From: Gammaproteobacteria bacterium
GTDB taxonomy: Bacteria; Pseudomonadota; Gammaproteobacteria; Burkholderiales; Burkholderiaceae_D
Assembly: GCA_903970185.1 (NCBI GenBank)
Contig: CAJCIC010000020.1
Coordinates: forward strand, 1 to 64,000
Length of the DNA: 64,000 bases
Reading direction: 5' to 3'
Shown piece after piece: positions 9,554 to 19,191 of the stretch. Made by a program: the position numbers and the translations under genes. A model generated the notes under the pieces. It saw only the letters and a program-made list of their open reading frames with translations. It searched no databases and was not told where the DNA came from. Within the stretch, counting starts at the first letter, position 1; every line of letters begins with the position of its first letter.

Positions 9554-10747
9554 GTGGACGATCCATTAGACGGCAAGCACATCGCTCTTTGTGTCACTGG
9601 CGGTATCGCCGCATACAAGAGCGCCGAGCTGGTGCGGCGCCTGCAGGATCACGGCGCCACCGTGCAGGTGGTGATGACCCAGGCCGCTTGTGCCTTCGTC
9701 ACCCCGGCGACGTTTCAGGCCCTGTCGCAGCGCGCGGTCTATTTCGATCAATGGGACGCGCGCATCCCCAACAATATGGCCCACATCGAGTTGTCGCGCG
9801 CGGCCGACGCCATTTTGGTTGCGCCTGCGAGCGCTGACATGCTGGCGAAGATCGCCAACGGTCTGGCAGACGATCTCGTTTCGGTCCTGTGCCTTGCTCG
9901 CGACTGCCCGCTGCTCGTCGCGCCGGCGATGAATCTGCAGATGTGGGCGAAGCCTGCGACCCAGCGCAACGTCGCGACGCTCAAAAGCGATGGCGTCACC
10001 GTGCTCGGCCCCGATTCGGGATCGCAGGCGTGCGGCGAGTTCGGCGACGGACGCATGCTCGAGGCGGCGCAATTGATCGATTCGCTGCAGGCGTTCTTTA
10101 CCGCCAAGGTCATGGCAGGACGGCGCGTTGTCATGACCGCAGGGCCGACCTTCGAGGCGATCGACCCGGTCAGGGGATTGACCAACCGCTCTTCGGGCAA
10201 AATGGGCTACGCCATCGCGCGCGCGGCGCAGCACGCCGGCGCTGAAGTCGTGCTCGTGTCGGGACCGACCCGCCTTGCAGCGCCCGCTGGCGTGCATCTG
10301 ATCGCCGTCGAAAGCGCAACGGAAATGCTAAGCCAGGTGAAGCGCCATGTTCAAAGCGCCGATTGCTTTATTGCCGTGGCTGCAGTGGCTGACTGGGGCG
10401 TCAAGGAAGTAGCCAAGCAAAAGATCAAGAAGCGCGACAAGGGCCCTCCTCCGCAAATTGCCCTGACCCTGAATCCGGACATCCTGGCCGAAGTCGCCGC
10501 AATGCAGAACGCGCCCTATTGCGTCGGCTTCGCAGCCGAAACCGAGGCGCTCATCGAAAATGCATCGGCCAAGCGGCAGCGCAAGAACATCCCGCTCATC
10601 GTTGCCAACCTTGCGCAGGACGCGATCGACAGCGACGCTGCGGAGCTGGTACTGATCGACAAGAACGGATCGAGCCGCCTGCCACGCGCGGATAAATCCG
10701 CCCTGGCCCGCCTTCTCGTCAGTGAAATCGCCGCACGCCTCGCGTAA
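9554..10747 (+). CDS. coaBC: Bifunctional phosphopantothenoylcysteine decarboxylase / phosphopantothenate-cysteine ligase
   Basis: 397 residues, a normal Dfp length. It converts 4'-phosphopantothenate through the cysteine adduct to 4'-phosphopantetheine in CoA synthesis. The CoaC half has the FMN-binding start [10 protein letters not shown], the catalytic His in AHIELS, the PAMNLQMW motif and the [10 protein letters not shown] substrate clamp. The CoaB half begins with [18 protein letters not shown], and a Lys-rich KQKIKKRDK loop follows. The start is a GTG at 9554, 18 bp after the lspA stop. Confidence 0.95.
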   Translation: MDDPLDGKHIALCVTGGIAAYKSAELVRRLQDHGATVQVVMTQAACAFVTPATFQALSQRAVYFDQWDARIPNNMAHIELSRAADAILVAPASADMLAKIANGLADDLVSVLCLARDCPLLVAPAMNLQMWAKPATQRNVATLKSDGVTVLGPDSGSQACGEFGDGRMLEAAQLIDSLQAFFTAKVMAGRRVVMTAGPTFEAIDPVRGLTNRSSGKMGYAIARAAQHAGAEVVLVSGPTRLAAPAGVHLIAVESATEMLSQVKRHVQSADCFIAVAAVADWGVKEVAKQKIKKRDKGPPPQIALTLNPDILAEVAAMQNAPYCVGFAAETEALIENASAKRQRKNIPLIVANLAQDAIDSDAAELVLIDKNGSSRLPRADKSALARLLVSEIAARLA

Positions 10748-10794
10748 AACCAGGGCACGGCGCGGCCTCCCACCCTACTTCACCTTTGCCTGCC

Positions 10795-11247
10795 ATGAGC
10801 ATCCCCATCGATCTGCGCATTCTCGACGCCAGGCTTCGCGATCAACATCCAGCCTATGCGACTAGCGGCAGTGCCGGACTTGACCTGCGCGCTGCCATCG
10901 ATGCGCCACTGCTTCTAGCGCCTGGCGCAACCAGCCTCGTGGCAACCGGCATTGCCATCCATCTGGCCGATCCCGACTACGCCGCCTTGATCCTGCCAAG
11001 GAGCGGCCTTGGCCACAAGCACGGCATCGTCCTTGGCAATCTGGTCGGCCTCATCGATTCGGACTATCAGGGGCAACTGATGGTGAGTGCGTGGAACCGG
11101 AGCCAGGCGGCGTTCACGATCGAGCCCATGGAGCGCATCGCCCAGCTTGTCATCGTGCCGGTCATGCGCGCGCAATTCAGGGTCGTCGACGAATTCTCGG
11201 CCAGCGAGCGCGGCGCGGGCGGCTTTGGCAGTTCGGGGCGCAGCTAG
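10795..11247 (+). CDS. dut: dUTP diphosphatase
   Basis: 150 residues, trimeric dUTPase length. It hydrolyses dUTP to dUMP, keeping uracil out of DNA and supplying dTMP synthesis. The five motifs are visible: [42 protein letters not shown] and the C-terminal [10 protein letters not shown]. The ATG at 10795 is chosen over an in-frame TTG at 10786 because the family begins at this point ([11 protein letters not shown]). It is the last plus-strand gene before convergent rhlE. Confidence 0.94.
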   Translation: MSIPIDLRILDARLRDQHPAYATSGSAGLDLRAAIDAPLLLAPGATSLVATGIAIHLADPDYAALILPRSGLGHKHGIVLGNLVGLIDSDYQGQLMVSAWNRSQAAFTIEPMERIAQLVIVPVMRAQFRVVDEFSASERGAGGFGSSGRS

Positions 11248-11266
11248 CGCCCCGAATGCGCATAGG

Positions 11267-12598
11267 CTAGGCCGAGCGGCGCGGGGCCGTGCGATTGCGC
11301 GTACTGTAAGACGTGCTGCGCGGTGAGCCCGGACGACGTCCGGCCGGTTTTTTGGCGGGAGCACGACCCGCAAAGCGCGGCTCGAGCCCGGCAATGGTAT
11401 GCACCGGAATCGGATGCGCGGTGTAGCGCTCGATCTGGCGAATCGCGCCGATGTCCTTGCCACTGGCAAGACTGATGGCGACCCCTTGCCGACCCGCGCG
11501 GCCGGTGCGGCCGATGCGGTGAACATAGTCTTCTGCCTGCCTTGGCAGGTCAAAATTGATCACATGGCTAATGCCAAGCACGTCGATTCCGCGCGCCGCG
11601 ACATCCGTTGCAACCAGCACCTTGACGCCACCACTGCGCACCGCGTTTAGCGTGCGATTGCGCTCGCCCTGGCGCATGTCGCCATGCAGCGCAGCCGCGG
11701 CAAAGCCGCTGGCCACGAGCGAATGGGCAAGCGTGTCGGCATCGCGCTTGGTCGCCGTGAAAACGACGGCCTGATTGATCGACGCATCGCGCAGCAGGAA
11801 TTGCAGGAGCTTGTTCTTGTGCGACAGGTCGTCGGCGAAATGCAGCCGCTGCTCGATGTTTTCGTGGCGCGCGTGCGCGCTCGAGATTTCGATGCGCTTG
11901 GGTGAACGCGTCATCTTGGCGGCCAGTTTGCCCACCGTGCCATCAAGCGTTGCCGAGAAAAGAAGCGTCTGGCGCGTCGCCGGCGTTGCCGCGACGATGG
12001 TCTCGATGTCGTCGATGAACCCCATGTCAAGCATGCGGTCGGCTTCATCGAGCACAAGCATTTCAAGTCGCGAAAAGTCGATGCGACCGCGCTGCAGATG
12101 GTCGAGCAGCCGACCGGGGGTGGCAACCAGCACGTCGATGCCCTGGCGCAAGAGACGGTTCTGAACCGGATAGGGCATGCCGCCCAGGATCGCGACCGTC
12201 TTGATGCGCCTTAGAAACTTGCCGTAGACCTCGGCGGCCTTGGTGACCTGCAAGGCCAGCTCGCGGGTCGGCGTCAAAATGAGAAGGCGAGGGCCAGTGC
12301 CGGCAGCAGCCTGGCCAGCCGATAAGCGATGCAGTGCCGGCAGCATGAAGGCCGCAGTCTTGCCGCTGCCGGTTTGCGAGGAGACCAGAACGTCAGAGCC
12401 GGCAAGCGCAACGGGAATCGCCTGTTCCTGCACCGGCGTCGGTTCGGTATAGCCCGTGGCCTCGATGGCCCTCAGAAGGTTGGCATTTAGGCCGAGCGCT
12501 GCAAAGCGGTTCGGCAAAGCCGGTAACGCGTTTGGGCCGGATGACGGCGAATTGGCAAAATCTTCGGTGGTATCAGCACCAGGAGTCGAAAACAGCAT
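11267..12598 (-). CDS. rhlE: DEAD-box ATP-dependent RNA helicase, RhlE type
   Basis: 443 residues. The Q motif (PTPVQEQAIP), Walker A (SQTGSGKTAAF), DEAD box (VLDEADRMLDMG), SAT motif and the HRIGRTGRAG motif are all present in order, followed by a short basic tail of about 50 residues rich in Arg, Pro and Ser. The core fits the RhlE subgroup, which unwinds structured RNA in ribosome assembly and RNA decay. Assignment to RhlE over another DEAD-box branch is by overall pattern only. Confidence 0.87.
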   Translation of the reverse strand: MLFSTPGADTTEDFANSPSSGPNALPALPNRFAALGLNANLLRAIEATGYTEPTPVQEQAIPVALAGSDVLVSSQTGSGKTAAFMLPALHRLSAGQAAAGTGPRLLILTPTRELALQVTKAAEVYGKFLRRIKTVAILGGMPYPVQNRLLRQGIDVLVATPGRLLDHLQRGRIDFSRLEMLVLDEADRMLDMGFIDDIETIVAATPATRQTLLFSATLDGTVGKLAAKMTRSPKRIEISSAHARHENIEQRLHFADDLSHKNKLLQFLLRDASINQAVVFTATKRDADTLAHSLVASGFAAAALHGDMRQGERNRTLNAVRSGGVKVLVATDVAARGIDVLGISHVINFDLPRQAEDYVHRIGRTGRAGRQGVAISLASGKDIGAIRQIERYTAHPIPVHTIAGLEPRFAGRAPAKKPAGRRPGSPRSTSYSTRNRTAPRRSA

Positions 12599-12947
12599 GG
12601 CGTTTCTCTTTCACGAAAGCATAAGTAAGCCAACTGCGCGAAGCGCAACCGACCTAAGGGTGGTTAATCACCGGCTCTGACCGGGAAACACACCCTTTTC
12701 ACGCAAGCGGAAAGAATGGAAGTGGCGAGAGACGATGGACTGTGCGAACAACAGAACTGCGCAGTCTCAGGGTGCTGCAGGAGCGACAGCGTGCTGAAAA
12801 TTGAAGCGGGTGTTGCAATGCACAACCAGCATTATACGCACACTTTCGCCAAGCTGTCAGAAACTTGCGGCGCCACGAACAAGTGGCGCCGCAATTCAGG
12901 CGGAAGCGGCCAGGCGGCATGCCCCAGGCGGGCCATGCGCAACAGAC
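12599..12947. other. Intergenic region between rhlE and clpA
   Basis: 349 bp without a convincing gene. Both flanking genes are on the minus strand, so it should hold the end of the clp transcript (hairpin at 12865-12894) and the rhlE promoter nearer 12600-12850. I see no clear -35/-10 pair. Short open frames here have no Shine-Dalgarno sequence or recognisable product. Confidence 0.6.
12865..12894 (-). terminator. Strong hairpin terminator after clpA
   Basis: A perfect 12-bp stem (12865-12876 with 12883-12894) encloses a six-base loop, 54 bp beyond the clpA stop codon on the minus strand. The minus strand then reads only a short T-rich stretch (GTTTCT), so ending may be imperfect. Hairpin strength makes it the natural end of the clpS-clpA transcript. 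Confidence 0.65.
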
Positions 12948-15248
12948 CTAGGCGTCGATCTCTTCCACTTCAGCTGTGGAAGCAGGCGCTGCGCCACCCT
13001 CGGGGAAGCTCAGCTTGATTTCGTCGTTGTCGGTCAGATCGACGGTGACCTTGCCCCCTGCGACCAGACGGCCAAACAGCAACTCGTCTGCGAGGCTCCT
13101 TCTGATCATGTCCTGGATCAGGCGCGCCATCGGGCGTGCGCCCATCATCGGATCAAAGCCCTTCTTGGCGAGATAGGTTCGCAGATTGTCGGTAAAGACG
13201 ATATCGACCTTCTTCTCGTGCAACTGTTCTTCAAGCTGCATCAGGAACTTGTCAACGACGCGCAGGATGACTTCGCGATCGAGCGACTTGAAGGAAATGA
13301 TGGCGTCCAGACGGTTGCGGAATTCAGGCGTGAACATGCGCTTGATATCGGCCATCTCGTCGCCGGCCTGCTTGCTTTCGGTAAAGCCGATGCTCGAGCG
13401 ATGCAGTGCCTCGGCGCCGGCATTGGTGGTCATGATGATGATGACATTGCGGAAATCCGCCTTGCGGCCGTTGTTGTCGGTGAGCGTGCCGTGATCCATC
13501 ACCTGCAGCAGGATGTTGAATACGTCGGGGTGCGCCTTTTCGATCTCGTCCATCAACAGCACCGCGTGCGGCTTCTTGGCAATCGCCTCGGTCAGAAGCC
13601 CGCCCTGATCGAAGCCGACATAGCCCGGCGGCGCACCAATCAGGCGCGACACGGCGTGGCGCTCCATGTACTCGGACATGTCAAAACGGATCAGCTCGAT
13701 GCCAAGGATGAACGCCAGCTGACGCGCGACCTCGGTCTTGCCCACACCGGTCGGACCTGAAAACAGGAAGGAGCCGATCGGCTTTTCGGGCTTGCCAAGG
13801 CCCGAGCGGGCCATCTTGATGGCAGCGGCAAGCGCCTCGATTGCCGGATCCTGGCCAAATACGACGTTTTTCAGGTCGCGCTCGATCGTCGCCAGCTTGC
13901 TGCGATCATCGGAGGACACGTTTTGCGGCGGGATCCTCGCGATTTTCGCGATGATTTCCTCGATATCACCCTTGCCGATGGTTTTCTTGCGCTTGGACGG
14001 CGGCAGGATGCGCTGTGCCGCCCCGGCCTCGTCGATCACGTCGATGGCCTTGTCAGGCAGGTGACGGTCATTGATAAAGCGCGCCGCGAGTTCGGCTGCG
14101 CTGGTTAGCGCCGTCGACGAATACTTGACGCCGTGATGCTCTTCGAAACGCGTCTTGAGTCCGCGCAGGATCTGCACCGTCTGCTCGATGGTGGGCTCGT
14201 TGACGTCGATCTTCTGAAAGCGCCGCGACAGGGCGTGATCCTTCTCGAAGATGCCGCGGTACTCGTTGTAGGTCGTAGCCCCGATGCATTTCAGTTGACC
14301 CGAGGAGAGCGCGGGCTTGAGCAGGTTGGACGCGTCAAGCGTACCCCCCGAGGCGGATCCGGCACCAATCAAGGTATGGATCTCGTCGATGAAAAGAATC
14401 GTGTTGGGATTGTCCTTGAGCTGCTTTAGCACCGCTTTTAGGCGCTGCTCGAAGTCACCTCGATACTTGGTCCCGGCGAGCAAGGCGCCCATGTCGAGCG
14501 CGAAGACCTGCGATTGGGCAAGAATCTCCGGCACGTCATTTTGCGTGATGCGCCACGCCAGGCCTTCGGCAATGGCGGTCTTGCCGACCCCGGCCTCGCC
14601 AACCAGCAGCGGGTTGTTCTTGCGCCTGCGGCACAGCACCTGGATGACGCGCTCGACCTCTGCCTCGCGGCCGATGAGCGGATCGATCTTGCCCTGCAGG
14701 GCCAGGGTATTCAGATTCTGCGTGAACTGGTCAAGCGCAGTCTGGCGCTGATCCTTGTCAGAGTCGGCTTCCTGCTCTTGCGATTCGCTACTCGTGCCCT
14801 GCTGCGAGGGTGCCTTGCTGATGCCGTGCGAGATGAAATTGACGACGTCAAGGCGGGTAATTCCCTGCTGATGCAGGTAGTAGACCGCGTGCGAATCCTT
14901 CTCGCCGAAAATCGCCACCAGCACGTTCGCCCCGGTGACTTCCTTCTTGCCATTGGAGGTCGACTGGACGTGCATCATGGCGCGCTGGATGACGCGCTGA
15001 AAGCCAAGTGTCGGCTGGGTGTCGATTTCCTCCGAACCCGAAACCACGGGGGTGTTGTCGCTGATGAAATTCGACAGGTTCTTGCGCAAATCGTCGATGT
15101 TGGCGGCGCAGGCCCTAAGCACCGCTGCAGCTGTCGGATTGTCCAGTAGCGCGAGCAGCAGATGCTCGACGGTAATGAACTCGTGGCGCGCCTGCCGCGC
15201 CTCGACAAACGCCATGTGCAAACTGACTTCCAATTCCTGCGCGATCAT
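12948..15248 (-). CDS. clpA: ATP-dependent Clp protease ATP-binding subunit ClpA
   Basis: 766 residues. A Clp N-domain (about 1-145), a spacer rich in Gln/Glu/Asp, then two AAA+ modules: D1 with Walker A GEAGVGKT and Walker B LFIDEIH, D2 with [12 protein letters not shown] and [12 protein letters not shown]. The ClpP-docking loop appears as IGFTESK before [10 protein letters not shown]. It unfolds N-degron and SsrA-tagged substrates and feeds them to ClpP. The frame extends upstream to 15350, but the family start [11 protein letters not shown] is at 15248, where the ATG overlaps the clpS stop in an ATGA. Confidence 0.96.
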   Translation of the reverse strand: MIAQELEVSLHMAFVEARQARHEFITVEHLLLALLDNPTAAAVLRACAANIDDLRKNLSNFISDNTPVVSGSEEIDTQPTLGFQRVIQRAMMHVQSTSNGKKEVTGANVLVAIFGEKDSHAVYYLHQQGITRLDVVNFISHGISKAPSQQGTSSESQEQEADSDKDQRQTALDQFTQNLNTLALQGKIDPLIGREAEVERVIQVLCRRRKNNPLLVGEAGVGKTAIAEGLAWRITQNDVPEILAQSQVFALDMGALLAGTKYRGDFEQRLKAVLKQLKDNPNTILFIDEIHTLIGAGSASGGTLDASNLLKPALSSGQLKCIGATTYNEYRGIFEKDHALSRRFQKIDVNEPTIEQTVQILRGLKTRFEEHHGVKYSSTALTSAAELAARFINDRHLPDKAIDVIDEAGAAQRILPPSKRKKTIGKGDIEEIIAKIARIPPQNVSSDDRSKLATIERDLKNVVFGQDPAIEALAAAIKMARSGLGKPEKPIGSFLFSGPTGVGKTEVARQLAFILGIELIRFDMSEYMERHAVSRLIGAPPGYVGFDQGGLLTEAIAKKPHAVLLMDEIEKAHPDVFNILLQVMDHGTLTDNNGRKADFRNVIIIMTTNAGAEALHRSSIGFTESKQAGDEMADIKRMFTPEFRNRLDAIISFKSLDREVILRVVDKFLMQLEEQLHEKKVDIVFTDNLRTYLAKKGFDPMMGARPMARLIQDMIRRSLADELLFGRLVAGGKVTVDLTDNDEIKLSFPEGGAAPASTAEVEEIDA

Positions 15249-15574
15249 GTTTTCTCCAAAACGCACTGCAGCGGATGCTGATGCTGCCGTGCAAACTCCG
15301 TAACCTGGTCCACCTTGGTCGCCGCGATGTCCTGGGGATAGACGCCACACACACCCTTGCCTTCGCGGTGCACCTTCAACATGATCTGCGTTGCCTGCTC
15401 TCGCCCTTTTCCGAAGAACTGTTGCAACACTAACACTACGAACTCCATCGGAGTGTAATCATCGTTAAGCAACAACACCTGAAACATCGGTGGCGGCTCG
15501 ACCCGCTGGTCCTGTCTTTCAAGTACGGTGGACTCGCCGTGCTGCGGATCATGATGCTTGGCCATCGAATTCAT
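15245..15574 (-). CDS. clpS: ATP-dependent Clp protease adaptor ClpS
   Basis: 109 residues from the ATG at 15574 (a GGATGG sits 7 bp upstream); an ATG three codons later at 15565 is an equal alternative, and the reading frame is open further upstream. ClpS delivers N-degron proteins to ClpA. The core [13 protein letters not shown] and [15 protein letters not shown] match the family; the acidic NDD pair and Met line the N-degron pocket. It overlaps clpA by four bases, so the two are coupled. Confidence 0.93.
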   Translation of the reverse strand: MNSMAKHHDPQHGESTVLERQDQRVEPPPMFQVLLLNDDYTPMEFVVLVLQQFFGKGREQATQIMLKVHREGKGVCGVYPQDIAATKVDQVTEFARQHQHPLQCVLEKT

Positions 15575-15944
15575 TCTAATGCCATCCGTCACGCTGCGCT
15601 CGCATGCAAAAGCCACGCCACGAGGCGATGTTCACAGGATATTGCAGCACAACCAATGAATTCAAGTCTGGCGTCACTGCCAGTCGGGCCCATGGGTAAA
15701 TCCCGGGGGGCCCGGATTCGGCGCTTTCCGGCTTTTTGCGCAACAAGGTGACGCCCCTTGACAGCCGGTACTTTTACCCAGAACAATGAGTCGTGCCACT
15801 GTCAAGGGAGACGCTCGCGCGTTTTTTGCACCATTGAAGACGGGAGGCGCAAGGGGCAGGAAGGGGAGGCCAAGATGACCGCACCAACGGTTGCACGCGC
15901 TGCTTCACGCCCGATTTTCTTCATTCATTGGGAACATGGCATCT
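15575..15944. other. Divergent clpS/csp intergenic region with a long csp leader
   Basis: About 370 bp. It must contain the clpS promoter (minus strand) and the csp promoter (plus strand, see 15758-15787). The roughly 150 nt between that promoter and the csp ATG would form a long 5' leader, as in cspA-type genes where the leader acts as a temperature-sensing structure. I cannot fold it here, and no conserved cold box can be claimed. Confidence 0.5.
15758..15787 (+). promoter_or_regulatory. Putative sigma-70 promoter of the cold-shock gene
   Basis: A perfect TTGACA (15758-15763) is followed after 18 bp by AACAAT (15782-15787), which matches four of six bases of TATAAT. It lies about 160 bp upstream of the csp start. 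Confidence 0.45.
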
Positions 15945-16154
15945 ATGGCAACTGGCACCGTCAAGTGGTTCAACGACGCGAAAGGCTACGGTTTCATCAC
16001 ACCGGATGACGGTGGCGAAGACCTTTTCGCGCATTTCTCGGCAATTCAAATGAATGGCTTTAAAACCTTGAAGGAAGGTCAAAAAGTCCAGTTTGAAGTG
16101 ACACAAGGCCCGAAAGGCAAGCAGGCGTCGAATATTCAGGCTGCCGCAGCCTAG
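15945..16154 (+). CDS. Cold-shock domain protein (CspA family)
   Basis: 69 residues, a single cold-shock domain that binds single-stranded RNA/DNA and melts RNA structure. RNP1 appears as KGYGFITP and RNP2 as DLFAHFSAI. The start at [10 protein letters not shown] is the family start; GGGAAC lies about 10 bp upstream. An ATG at 15936 would add three residues. It sits between clpS and icd, a common betaproteobacterial arrangement. The product may be constitutive or cold-induced; the long leader favours regulation. Confidence 0.93.
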   Translation: MATGTVKWFNDAKGYGFITPDDGGEDLFAHFSAIQMNGFKTLKEGQKVQFEVTQGPKGKQASNIQAAAA

Positions 16155-16334
16155 AAGCGGCGGTGCCTGCCCTTTCGCGCGCGCGCAACACCCAAAGGCG
16201 GGGCTGCGCGCGAGAATCAGCTCGCGGGTAAGCGGGCGGGCGGCTTTGCCATGCGCCGGTGCCTACCGCCAGGGCGCGCATTGCGGCATGATTTGGCAAC
16301 TCGGGGCGAGGTGTCGCGCTGGCGCCCCTGCGTC

Positions 16335-17588
16335 TTACAGATGATCGATCATCACCTGGCCAAAGCCCGAGCAGGACACCTGGGTCGCGCCGTCCAGCAA
16401 ACGGGCGAAGTCGTACGTCACCTTTTTTGACAAAATCGACTTCTCCATCGACGAGATGATGAGGTCAGCCGCCTCGGTCCAGCCCATGTGGCGCAGCATC
16501 ATCTCCGCCGACAGAATTTCCGAGCCCGGATTGACGTAGTCCTGGCCAGCGTACTTGGGCGCCGTGCCATGCGTCGCCTCGAACATCGCGACCGAATCCG
16601 AGAGGTTGGCGCCAGGGGCGATGCCGATGCCGCCGACCTGGGCGGCAAGGGCGTCCGAAATGTAGTCGCCATTGAGATTGAGCGTGGCGATGACATCGTA
16701 CTCAGCCGGGCGAAGAATGATCTGCTGCAAGAATGCATCGGCGATGACGTCCTTGATCACGATCGGCTTGCCGCTTTTCGGGCTCTTGAACTGCATCCAC
16801 GGGCCGCCGTCGATGAGTTCTGCGTGGAATTCGTTCCTGGCAAGCGCGTAGCCCCAGTCCCGAAAGCCACCCTCGGTGAATTTCATGATGTTGCCCTTGT
16901 GCACGAGCGTCACCGAGGAGCGGCCGTTGTCGATAGCGTACTGGATGGCCTTGCGCACCAGGCGTTCGGTGCCTTCCCGCGACACCGGCTTGATGCCGAT
17001 GCCGGAAGTGTCCGGAAAGCGGATCTTCTTCACGCCCATGTCCTTGATCAGAAAGGCGATCAGCTTTTTCGCCTGCTCGGACTCCGCCTGGTACTCGATG
17101 CCGGCATAAATATCCTCGGAATTCTCACGGAAAATCACCATCTCGACGTTCTCTGGCGCCTTCACCGGGCTTGGCACGCCCTTGAAATAGCGCACCGGAC
17201 GCAGGCATACATAAAGATCGAGCTCCTGTCGCAAGGCGACATTAAGCGAACGGATGCCGCCTCCGACCGGGGTGGTCAAGGGGCCCTTGATCGACACCAC
17301 GTAGTCCTTCAGGACTTTCAGGGTTTCCTCGGGCAGCCAGACATCGGGTCCATAGACCTTGGTTGATTTCTCTCCCGCGTAAATCTCCATCCAGGCAATC
17401 TTCTTCTTGCCGCCGTAGGCCTTGGCGACCGCCGCGTCGACCACCTTGATCATCACCGGGGTGATATCAAGGCCGGTGCCGTCGCCCTCGATATACGGGA
17501 TGATCGGCTCATCAGGTACATTCAGCGAGTAATCGGCGTTGACGGTAATCTTTTGTCCCACCGAGGGGATCTTGATGTGCTGGAACAT
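16335..17588 (-). CDS. icd: Isocitrate dehydrogenase (NADP+)
   Basis: 417 residues, standard homodimeric bacterial Icd length. It oxidises isocitrate to 2-oxoglutarate in the TCA cycle. The substrate loop has [19 protein letters not shown], the Ser of which is the AceK phosphorylation site in E. coli. [12 protein letters not shown] and a C-terminal [17 protein letters not shown] region fit the NADP-type family. An imperfect GC hairpin (16303-16308 with 16323-16328) lies just after the stop but has no T-run, so I do not call it a terminator. Confidence 0.96.
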   Translation of the reverse strand: MFQHIKIPSVGQKITVNADYSLNVPDEPIIPYIEGDGTGLDITPVMIKVVDAAVAKAYGGKKKIAWMEIYAGEKSTKVYGPDVWLPEETLKVLKDYVVSIKGPLTTPVGGGIRSLNVALRQELDLYVCLRPVRYFKGVPSPVKAPENVEMVIFRENSEDIYAGIEYQAESEQAKKLIAFLIKDMGVKKIRFPDTSGIGIKPVSREGTERLVRKAIQYAIDNGRSSVTLVHKGNIMKFTEGGFRDWGYALARNEFHAELIDGGPWMQFKSPKSGKPIVIKDVIADAFLQQIILRPAEYDVIATLNLNGDYISDALAAQVGGIGIAPGANLSDSVAMFEATHGTAPKYAGQDYVNPGSEILSAEMMLRHMGWTEAADLIISSMEKSILSKKVTYDFARLLDGATQVSCSGFGQVMIDHL

Positions 17589-17768
17589 GAATGCGATCTC
17601 CGGAATTATCGGCGCTGGGTGTTCGCGGCCGGCCCGCCATGGACAAAACCTGGCAATTCAAGCCGCGACACCGTTGCCGCGCCTTCGCCTGGCACGCGGC
17701 GCCTCTTCTATAAGAGTTGAAATTATGCCCCATAACCACGGCCAACTGCGCCCGCGGGGCACGGGCCC

Positions 17769-18374
17769 ATGCTGATCGCCTTAAATAAGCCGTTTCGGGT
17801 CCTCACCCAGTTTACGGGCGAAGAGGGCAAGCGCACGCTTGCTGATTACATCCGGTTGCCCCGCGTCTATCCAGCTGGACGGCTCGATTACGACAGCGAA
17901 GGCCTCGTGCTCCTCACCGATGACGGCAGCCTGCAGCATGCGATTGCACAACCGAGGCAGGCCATCTGGAAGCGGTATTGGGTCCAGGTCGAAGGTCAGT
18001 GCACACCCAAGGACCTCGCGCACCTGGCAAAAGGCGTCATGCTTGACGGCCACAAGACCGCCCCTGCACGCGCCCGAGCCCTGCTCGAACCAAGCGGCCT
18101 CTGGCCGCGCGAGCCTGGCATTCGCGTTCGCCGCGAGATTCCGACAAGCTGGATCGAATTGTCGATCACCGAGGGCAAGAATCGTCAGGTCCGGCGCATG
18201 ACTGCAGCAGCCGGGCTGCCAACGTTGCGGCTGATTCGGGTCGGCATCGGCGAGCTCGATCTCTTCGAACTGGGCCTGGCCCCGGGCGAGTCACGCGAAA
18301 TAGGCATCGATCAATTAGGCCCAAAGGTGTTGCAAATGCGCACGCCCGGCAAAATTGCCACGCCGTGCCGATAG
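17769..18374 (+). CDS. rluE: 23S rRNA pseudouridine-2457 synthase RluE type
   Basis: 201 residues, without the N-terminal S4 domain that RsuA and RluB have, which is the hallmark of RluE. The catalytic motif AGRLDYDSEGLVLLTDDG is at about residues 35-52 with the active Asp in GRLD. C-terminal GKNRQVRRMTAAAGLPTLRL is the other conserved block. It isomerises U2457 in 23S rRNA. It diverges from icd across 180 bp. Confidence 0.9.
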   Translation: MLIALNKPFRVLTQFTGEEGKRTLADYIRLPRVYPAGRLDYDSEGLVLLTDDGSLQHAIAQPRQAIWKRYWVQVEGQCTPKDLAHLAKGVMLDGHKTAPARARALLEPSGLWPREPGIRVRREIPTSWIELSITEGKNRQVRRMTAAAGLPTLRLIRVGIGELDLFELGLAPGESREIGIDQLGPKVLQMRTPGKIATPCR

Positions 18375-18461
18375 CGCAGAGCGTGCGCCGCGATTACCAT
18401 GGTGGCTGCGAAATGCGTCTCGCGTTTTTCGCCTGTGATCCTTACCTTTCGGAGAATTTTG

Positions 18462-18596
18462 ATGTCGTCGCTGACCAGAATCATGTGCGGGCTGTTACTC
18501 GCCGCAATCGGTGTGATGTACGTAAGTGAAGCCGCGCAAGCGCAGCCGCGCCGCCATTATCGCCACCACCACCACCATCACTACCATCGCCATTAA
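18462..18596 (+). CDS. Small secreted His-rich peptide
   Basis: 44 residues from the ATG at 18462, which has GGAG seven bases upstream; the frame is open from 18399 but without a ribosome site. Residues 1-28 form a signal peptide with a hydrophobic core and an AQA-like cleavage site. The mature part is only about 16 residues, half of them His (PRRHYRHHHHHHYHRH). Such a tail could bind Ni, Cu or Zn in the periplasm. I do not recognise a named family. It is followed at once by a hairpin with a T-run, which suggests a real monocistronic gene. Confidence 0.6.
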   Translation: MSSLTRIMCGLLLAAIGVMYVSEAAQAQPRRHYRHHHHHHYHRH

Positions 18597-18602
18597 CCAA
18601 AG

Positions 18603-18624
18603 GCGGGCCAGCGCCCGCGCTTTT
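18603..18624 (+). terminator. Rho-independent terminator after the His-rich peptide
   Basis: A perfect 6-bp GC stem (18603-18608 with 18613-18618) with a four-base loop is followed by GC and four T. AAA precedes the stem, so it may also work from the other side. Confidence 0.65.
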
Positions 18625-18702
18625 GCGAAGGATCCCTCGCGTCGCGACTGAATGTGTGTCAACCGGTTACCGCAGCTTGCGTTATTAGCTTGACCGATGC
18701 GC

Positions 18703-18718
18703 GCAGCACCCGTGCTGC
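18703..18718. repeat. Short perfect inverted repeat upstream of the Ala/Lys-rich gene
   Basis: Arms GCAGCAC (18703-18709) and GTGCTGC (18712-18718) are separated by two bases. It lies about 50 bp before the ATG at 18770, where an operator or leader hairpin could be. No partner regulator can be named. Confidence 0.35.
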
Positions 18719-18769
18719 TCTCACCGGGTCACCCAATTAAAAGCTGCACTTACCGGACTAGAACACACC

Positions 18770-19033
18770 ATGAACAAGCTCGTTACGACCCTACTCGCTT
18801 CGCTTTTTGCAACCGCCGCATTCGCTGCAACGCCAGCTGCGAGCACGCCGGCCACGGCGACGCCTGCGGCCACCACGCCTGCAGCCAGCACCGCAGCTGC
18901 GACGACGCCTGCAGCCGCTAGCTCGACTGATGCCCCGAAGGCCAAGAAAGTGGCCCACAAGGCAAAGAAGTCGACCAAGGTCGCCAAGGCTGCAACGCCC
19001 GCGCCCGCCGCTTCTGACGCAGCAGCGAAGTAA
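18770..19033 (+). CDS. Secreted Ala/Thr/Pro-rich protein with a Lys-rich middle
   Basis: 87 residues. A signal peptide (about 1-20, ending AAFAA) precedes a repetitive Ala/Thr/Pro/Ser region (21-54), a basic block (APKAKKVAHKAKKSTKVAK) and a short Ala/Pro tail. It resembles the layout of acid-shock protein Asr (signal peptide, Ala/Thr/Pro, then Lys repeats), but similarity is compositional only. A strong terminator follows. No Shine-Dalgarno sequence is obvious before the ATG. Function unknown. Confidence 0.6.
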   Translation: MNKLVTTLLASLFATAAFAATPAASTPATATPAATTPAASTAAATTPAAASSTDAPKAKKVAHKAKKSTKVAKAATPAPAASDAAAK

Positions 19034-19106
19034 GTCTTCTGCGCCAAGACTCTAACAACAGGCGACTCGAGTCTGGTCCAACAGGCTACGGTCGCAGCCG
19101 GAACTG

Positions 19107-19138
19107 ACCCTCGCGGTGAAAGCCCCGAGGGTTTTTTT
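19107..19138 (+). terminator. Rho-independent terminator
   Basis: A perfect 7-bp stem (19107-19113 with 19126-19132) with a 12-base loop is followed by a run of seven T (19132-19138). It ends the transcript of the Ala/Lys-rich gene. Confidence 0.85.
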
Positions 19139-19191
19139 ACGCGACGCGCGCCAACGTTAGAATCCAGTTTTGGCTTTCCGTGCGGGGCACC

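Noticed and set aside
16303-16328. GGGGCG/CGCCCC inverted repeat after icd as a terminator
   Set aside because: Short stem, 14-base loop and no T-run.
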